From the NCBI RefSeq assembly GCF_001613465.1, contig NZ_BDCK01000016.1:248001-312000 (forward strand): DNA of 64,000 nucleotides, in the 5' to 3' direction. The DNA is from Nocardia niwae NBRC 108934 = DSM 45340 (GTDB taxonomy: Bacteria; Actinomycetota; Actinomycetes; Mycobacteriales; Mycobacteriaceae). This document shows positions 59,806 to 64,000 of the stretch, one piece after another. Positions within the stretch are counted from its first letter, which is position 1. Every line of letters starts with the position of its first letter. Under the pieces are notes generated by a model. The model was given only the letters and a program-made list of their open reading frames with translations. It was not told the origin of the DNA and did no database searches. The translations under genes were made by a program, and so were the position numbers.

Positions 59806-61068
59806 TCAGTTGGCCGGTCGCAGCACGTCGGTGCCGACGAAGGGGACCAGGGCGGACGGAACCCGGACCGACCCGTCGGCTTGCTGGTGATTCTCCAGAA
59901 TGGCCACGATCCAGCGGGTGGTCGCGAGCGTGCCGTTCAAGGTGGCGGCGATCTGCGGCCTTCCGTTCTCGTCTCGATAGCGGACGGCCAGCCGCCGGGC
60001 CTGGTAGGTGGTGCAGTTGGAGGTCGAGGTGAGCTCCCGGTAGGTCCGCTGCGTGGGCACCCACGCCTCGCAGTCGAACTTGCGCGCGGCGGAGCTGCCG
60101 AGATCACCGGCCGCGACATCGATCACGCGGTAGGGCACCTCGACCGCCGCGAGCATCTCCTGTTCCCAGGCGAGCAGGCGCTGATGTTCCGCGGCGGCTT
60201 GGTCGGGCGTGGTGAAGACGAACATCTCCACCTTGTCGAACTGGTGCACCCGGATGATGCCGCGGGTGTCCTTGCCGTAGCTGCCCGCCTCCCGGCGGAA
60301 ACACGACGACCAGCCCGCATACCGCTTGGGACCGCCGCTCAGGTCGAGGATCTCGTCCGAGTGGTAACCCGCCAACGGCACCTCCGAGGTGCCGACCAGG
60401 TAGAGGTCGTCGTCGGCGAGGTGGTAGACCTCGGCCGAGTGCTGACCGAGGAACCCCGTGCCCGCCATGACCTCCGGACGCACCAGCACCGGCGGGATCA
60501 TCATGGTGAAGCCGTTGGCCACGGCCTTCTGCGCGGCCAGCTGCAGCAGCCCCAGCTGTAGCAGCGCGCCGTAGCCGGTCAGGAAGTAGAACCGGGCGCC
60601 GGAGACCTTCGCCCCGCGCTCCATGTCGATCAGGCCGAGCGACTCACCCAGCTCCAAGTGGTCCTTGGGCTCGAAGTCGAATTCGGTCGGCGTGCCGACG
60701 GTCTGCAGCACGACGTAATCGTCCTCGCCGCCTGCGGGCGCGCCCTCCTGCACCACATTCGAGATGGCGCGGTGCGCGGCGTCCAGATCCGTGTCGGCGG
60801 CGTGCTGCGCGGCTTCGGCCTCCTTGACCTTGACCGACATCTCCGACGCCTGCGACAGCAGCGCGGACCGCTCCTCCTTGCTCGCCTTGCCGATCAGCTT
60901 GCCCATCGCCTTGTGCTCGGCGCGCAGATTGTCCGCGGTGGCCACCGCGGCCCGCCGCGCCGCGTCCGCCTCGAGCAGCGCGTCGACGAGAGCTGGGTCT
61001 TCGCCCCGGGCGCGCTGCGAGGCGCGAACCGCGTCGGGGTCGTCCCGCAGGAATCGGAGGTCGATCAT
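59806..61068 (-). CDS. serS: Seryl-tRNA synthetase
   Basis: A 420-aa class II synthetase. The N-terminal coiled-coil arm ([20 protein letters not shown], then a long helical hairpin to about residue 105) binds tRNA-Ser. Class II motifs follow: [19 protein letters not shown], the motif-2 loop [20 protein letters not shown] and motif 3 in [18 protein letters not shown], with [18 protein letters not shown] before it. Complete and of normal length. TAGGCT lies 8 nt upstream of the ATG with no ribosome site, so the mRNA may be leaderless. From memory, serS (Rv3834c) sits beside Rv3835 in M. tuberculosis, as here. Confidence 0.97.
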   Translation of the reverse strand: MIDLRFLRDDPDAVRASQRARGEDPALVDALLEADAARRAAVATADNLRAEHKAMGKLIGKASKEERSALLSQASEMSVKVKEAEAAQHAADTDLDAAHRAISNVVQEGAPAGGEDDYVVLQTVGTPTEFDFEPKDHLELGESLGLIDMERGAKVSGARFYFLTGYGALLQLGLLQLAAQKAVANGFTMMIPPVLVRPEVMAGTGFLGQHSAEVYHLADDDLYLVGTSEVPLAGYHSDEILDLSGGPKRYAGWSSCFRREAGSYGKDTRGIIRVHQFDKVEMFVFTTPDQAAAEHQRLLAWEQEMLAAVEVPYRVIDVAAGDLGSSAARKFDCEAWVPTQRTYRELTSTSNCTTYQARRLAVRYRDENGRPQIAATLNGTLATTRWIVAILENHQQADGSVRVPSALVPFVGTDVLRPAN

Positions 61069-61160
61069 GGGCCATCAGCCTAGTAGTCGGTGTGTTGCGC
61101 TTTCACGCCGATATCCCAGGATGCGGTCCATCCCCGCCGGATCGCGCGCATAGTGGGCTT

Positions 61161-62861
61161 GTGGGCACGCCTTTCGACGAGACAGCCATCGACAACGCGC
61201 TGGCCGACCTCACCGCCGGCGAGAAAGCGTGGGCCGCGACCTCGCTGCGCCGGCGCCGCGAGCTGCTCGACGAGATCCACGCCCGGACCGGCCGCTTCGC
61301 CGAGGAGTGGGTGCGAGCCGCGTGTGTCGTCAAGGGGCTCGGCGAACACTCCCCGCTGGTCGGGGAGGAATGGATGTCGGGTCCGCTCGCCCTGCTGCAA
61401 GCCACGGACGCGCTGTCGGTCACCCTCGCCGCGCTGGAGTCCGGGCGCAGCCCGCTCACCGGCGTCACGCTGCGAGAGGCGCCGGGCGGACGGCTCGCGG
61501 TGCCGATCTTCCCGTTCGGCGTCTACGACCGGCTGCTGCTCAACGGGTTTCGCGGGGAAGTGTGGCTGCGCCCGGGCGTAGACGCCGACACCGCGCGCAG
61601 GCGTGCCGGACTGGCGCAGCTGGATCCCACCGCCACCGGCGGGATCGGCGCCGTGCTCGGCGCGGGCAACATCACCTCGATTCCGCCGCTGGACGCGCTG
61701 TACGAGCTGTACGCGCACAACCGGGTGGTGGCGCTGAAGCTCAACCCGATCACCGACCCGCTTTTCACCGTGTTCGAGATGGTGTTCGAACCGCTACTGG
61801 AACTGGGCGTGCTGCGGATCCTCACCGGCGGCGCGGAGCAGGGCGGCTATCTGGTGGGTCATCCCGACGTCGCGCACGTGCACATGACCGGCAGCGCGCA
61901 CACCCACGACGCCATCGTGTGGGGCCGAGGGGCGGAGGGCGCACAGCGCAAGCAGGACAGCAGGCCGCTGCTGGACAAGCCGATCACCAGCGAGCTGGGC
62001 GGCGTCTCGCCGACCATCGTGGTGCCCGGCGACTGGTCCGACGCCGATCTGCGCTACCAGGCCGAGCACGTGGCCACCCAACGGCTGCACAACGGCGGCT
62101 ACAACTGCGTGGCCGCGCAGGCGGTCGTGATCGCCTCCGAGTGGGACCGCAGAGACGCGTTCCTCGCCGAGCTGCGCCTGGCCATGGAGCGGGCGCCACA
62201 GCGAACCGCGTACTACCCGGGCAGCGACGCCCGCGTCGCCGACGCGCTGGCCTCGTATCCGGAGGCAGAGCGCCTCGGCGCGGGGCGGGTGCTGGTCGAC
62301 GGATTGCCGCGCACCGGCACGCCGCTGTTGCGCACGGAGTACTTCTCCCCCGTGCTCGGCGTGGTGGAGCTGCCCTACACGGGCGGCGATTTCCTGCAGC
62401 GCGCGGTGGGCTTCGCGAATGCCGAGCTCACCGGGACGCTCGGCGCGAACGTCATCGCCCATCCCACGACCATCCGCAGGCTCGGCGTCGCCTTCGATCG
62501 CGCGATCGAGCGGCTGCGCTACGGCGCGATCGCGGTGAACACCTGGACCGGGCTGGCCTTCCTCGCGCCGCGGGCCTCCTGGGGAGCCTTCCCCGGGCAC
62601 ACCCTCGACGACGTGCAGAGCGGAATCGGTGTAGTGCACAACGCCCTGCTGCTCGACGACGTGGAGCGCACCGTGGTGCGCGGCCCGTTCCGGCCCGCGC
62701 CGCGCTCGCTGCTCGGCGGCGAGCTCGCCCTCTCCCCGAAACCGCCGTGGTTCGTCGGCAACGCCACCGCCGCCACCACCGGCCGCAAGCTCACCGAGTT
62801 CTACACCGACGTCAACCCCGCCCGGCTGCCCGGCGTCTTCCTGTCGGCCCTGCGGGGCTGA
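61161..62861 (+). CDS. Aldehyde-dehydrogenase-superfamily protein
   Basis: A 566-aa protein with the ALDH fold. It has the glutamate loop TSELGGVSPTIVV, the catalytic cysteine in NGGYNCVAAQAVVI, the dinucleotide region GGIGAVLGAGNITSIPPLDA and a C-terminal bridge-like part with SWGAFPGHTLDDVQSGIGVV. The N-terminal 100 residues are helical and not ALDH-typical. The family link is to acyl-CoA reductase or aldehyde dehydrogenases; substrate unknown. The GTG at 61161 lies 6 nt after CATAGT and has no ribosome site; the frame is open to 61092. It is divergent from serS by 92 bp. Confidence 0.83.
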   Translation: MGTPFDETAIDNALADLTAGEKAWAATSLRRRRELLDEIHARTGRFAEEWVRAACVVKGLGEHSPLVGEEWMSGPLALLQATDALSVTLAALESGRSPLTGVTLREAPGGRLAVPIFPFGVYDRLLLNGFRGEVWLRPGVDADTARRRAGLAQLDPTATGGIGAVLGAGNITSIPPLDALYELYAHNRVVALKLNPITDPLFTVFEMVFEPLLELGVLRILTGGAEQGGYLVGHPDVAHVHMTGSAHTHDAIVWGRGAEGAQRKQDSRPLLDKPITSELGGVSPTIVVPGDWSDADLRYQAEHVATQRLHNGGYNCVAAQAVVIASEWDRRDAFLAELRLAMERAPQRTAYYPGSDARVADALASYPEAERLGAGRVLVDGLPRTGTPLLRTEYFSPVLGVVELPYTGGDFLQRAVGFANAELTGTLGANVIAHPTTIRRLGVAFDRAIERLRYGAIAVNTWTGLAFLAPRASWGAFPGHTLDDVQSGIGVVHNALLLDDVERTVVRGPFRPAPRSLLGGELALSPKPPWFVGNATAATTGRKLTEFYTDVNPARLPGVFLSALRG

Positions 62862-62931
62862 ACCGTCCGGTGCCGCGCCGATCGGGGCAGGTCGTGGCAC
62901 CGAGGCACGGACGCTGCCATGATGGACCGCG

Positions 62932-64000
62932 ATGTCCTCCGAACGTGTGTCCCGGTCCCCGCAGGCGCCCAAGCGCGGCGCATCGTCGCGTGCCGACTCG
63001 GTGCGCCGCAAGTTCGACTCGGCCAAGACCGCCCTCGCCGACCGCGATCTGCGGGATGTGCACCTGTCGGCGCCCACGTTGCGCTGGGGCCTGCTCGCGG
63101 TGGCCGTCGGCGCCGTGGTCGCGGCCTTGGTGACGCTGTTCATCACCGGCTTCGACAACGAGAAGGGCCTGGAGGCGCACAATCCCGGCGCCCCGGCGCA
63201 GCCCGTGCTGGACAAGGAGTTCGGCACCGCCGCCAAGGGCGACTGCCTGAGCTGGACCAAGCCCGACCGGGCCGACCTGGTCAAGGTGAACTGCTCGAGC
63301 AAGCACATGTTCGAGGTCGCGGCCGACATCGACATGAGCAGGTATCCGGGCAAGGAGTTCGGCCCCGGCTCGCGCTTCCCCGACTCGCTGCGGCTCACCG
63401 AGCTGAAGGAAGAACACTGCGTGCCCGCGGTGCAGAAGTACATGGCGGGCCGCTTCGATCCGCGCGGCAAGTACATCGTCGGCCTGATGTACCCGAGTCC
63501 GGACGGCTGGCAGCACGGTGACCGCACCCTGCGCTGCGGCTTGCAGGTCGCGGCCAGCGCGGGCACCCCGCCGTCGGTCGGCAGCGCGACCGAGCACGAC
63601 CAGTCCAGAGTGTACGAGCCGGGCGTGTGCCTCGGCATCAACCAGAACCTGCCCACCGATCCGGTGGACTGCGCCCAGCCGCACGCCGTGGAGATCGTCT
63701 CCACCGTCGATCTGGCCGCCCACTTCACCGGCGGTCCGCCCGCGAAGGAAGATCAGGACAAGTTCGTCGAGGAGGAGTGCACCCGCACCTCGACCGAGTA
63801 CCTGGGCGCGCCGGACGTCATTCGCAACAAGACGCTCACGCTGTTCTTCGACTACATCGATGCCCGCAGCTGGATGGCGGGCAGCCGCAAGCTGGACTGC
63901 ATGATCGGCAAGGGGGCCGACTCGGAGGGATTCGCGCCGATCACCGGCTCGGCCAGGGGTGACATCCTGATCAACGGCCAGGCTCCGGTGCCGCCGCCCA
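62932..64000 (+). CDS. Septum-formation family membrane protein, 5' part
   Basis: The frame from the ATG at 62932 is open to the window edge, giving 356 residues without a stop. A basic 50-aa cytoplasmic N-terminus leads to one membrane helix (about residues 52-72; GLLAVAVGAVVAALVTLFIT), then an extracytoplasmic part with paired cysteines (KGDCLSW, VNCSSKHMFEVAADIDM, EEHCVPAVQKYM, LRCGLQVAAS). Two similar halves each hold a C...C...H-x-E-V pattern (NCSSKHMFEV and DCAQPHAVEIV), the mark of the Septum_form family, Rv3835-like. Position after serS supports this. The 3' end is missing. Confidence 0.88.
   Translation, partial: MSSERVSRSPQAPKRGASSRADSVRRKFDSAKTALADRDLRDVHLSAPTLRWGLLAVAVGAVVAALVTLFITGFDNEKGLEAHNPGAPAQPVLDKEFGTAAKGDCLSWTKPDRADLVKVNCSSKHMFEVAADIDMSRYPGKEFGPGSRFPDSLRLTELKEEHCVPAVQKYMAGRFDPRGKYIVGLMYPSPDGWQHGDRTLRCGLQVAASAGTPPSVGSATEHDQSRVYEPGVCLGINQNLPTDPVDCAQPHAVEIVSTVDLAAHFTGGPPAKEDQDKFVEEECTRTSTEYLGAPDVIRNKTLTLFFDYIDARSWMAGSRKLDCMIGKGADSEGFAPITGSARGDILINGQAPVPPP

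Noticed and set aside
62868..62902. Possible terminator after the aldehyde-dehydrogenase-family gene
   Set aside because: Only a 7-bp stem around a 21-nt loop, too weak to call.
1..64000. CRISPR arrays, tRNA or rRNA genes and insertion sequences
   Set aside because: I looked for regularly spaced repeats, tRNA arms and transposase motifs and found none. A dedicated RNA search could still find small RNAs I cannot recognise by eye.

Overview
The window is high-GC actinobacterial DNA, most likely from Nocardia or a close mycolic-acid-containing relative. The signs are many GTG starts, ATGA/GTGA overlaps, LGFP-repeat and septum-formation family proteins, and a flanking gene order that, from memory, matches the Mycobacterium tuberculosis Rv3811-Rv3835 stretch: LGFP protein, HAD hydrolase, PlsC-type acyltransferases, a metallo-beta-lactamase/Rieske protein, serS and an Rv3835-like protein. 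No tRNA, rRNA, CRISPR array or intact insertion sequence was seen.

Layout. 0-2 kb: 3' end of an LGFP surface protein and a HAD phosphatase. 2-11.5 kb: an oligopeptide ABC transporter operon with two permeases, one double ATPase and three paralogous lipoprotein binding proteins. 11.6-23.2 kb: small regulator/enzyme units. These are a GNAT, a FadR-type regulator with a fatty-acid-hydroxylase-like protein, a TetR/AhpD-like pair separated by three operator copies, a CsoR-box-controlled copper operon (copZ, secreted protein, copA), an ectC fragment coupled to threonine aldolase between two near-identical hairpins, and an SDR/AraC pair. 23.3-26 kb: an accessory patch with three small unknown genes divergent from an Xre-DUF397 pair, then a broken Nudix gene.

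26-47.5 kb is the main accessory block, an exopolysaccharide locus. A long, tightly overlapped minus-strand operon (38.7 to 26.1 kb) encodes two GT4 enzymes, a Wzx-like flippase, a CgeB-like transferase, a Wzy-like polymerase with a probable CTG start, a Wzz/CpsD-like protein that has lost its P-loop, a Tat lipoprotein with a pectate-lyase-like fold, a double GNAT, a class III aminotransferase and another GT4. A second minus-strand operon (45.5 to 41.8 kb) encodes a sugar-nucleotide module: C-methyltransferase, RfbF-like nucleotidyltransferase, PIG-L deacetylase and NAD-dependent epimerase. Next to it lie a degenerate second methyltransferase and a 3,5-epimerase-like protein. A GT2 and a WcaJ/CpsE-type initiating transferase are on the plus strand. 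Together they could build, decorate, flip, polymerise and export a lipid-linked heteropolymer, with a modified and perhaps C-methylated sugar.

47.6-64 kb: an alpha/beta-hydrolase pseudogene with two in-frame stops, a GT1 transferase, two tandem PlsC acyltransferases, a lipoprotein, an MBL-Rieske fusion, a BP74-like small protein, a MauE-thioredoxin fusion, two transporters, a GGDEF/EAL protein with a mutated GGDEF motif, serS, an aldehyde-dehydrogenase-family protein and the 5' part of a septum-formation family protein. Several genes have a -10-like hexamer 6-8 nt before the start codon, which suggests leaderless transcripts.
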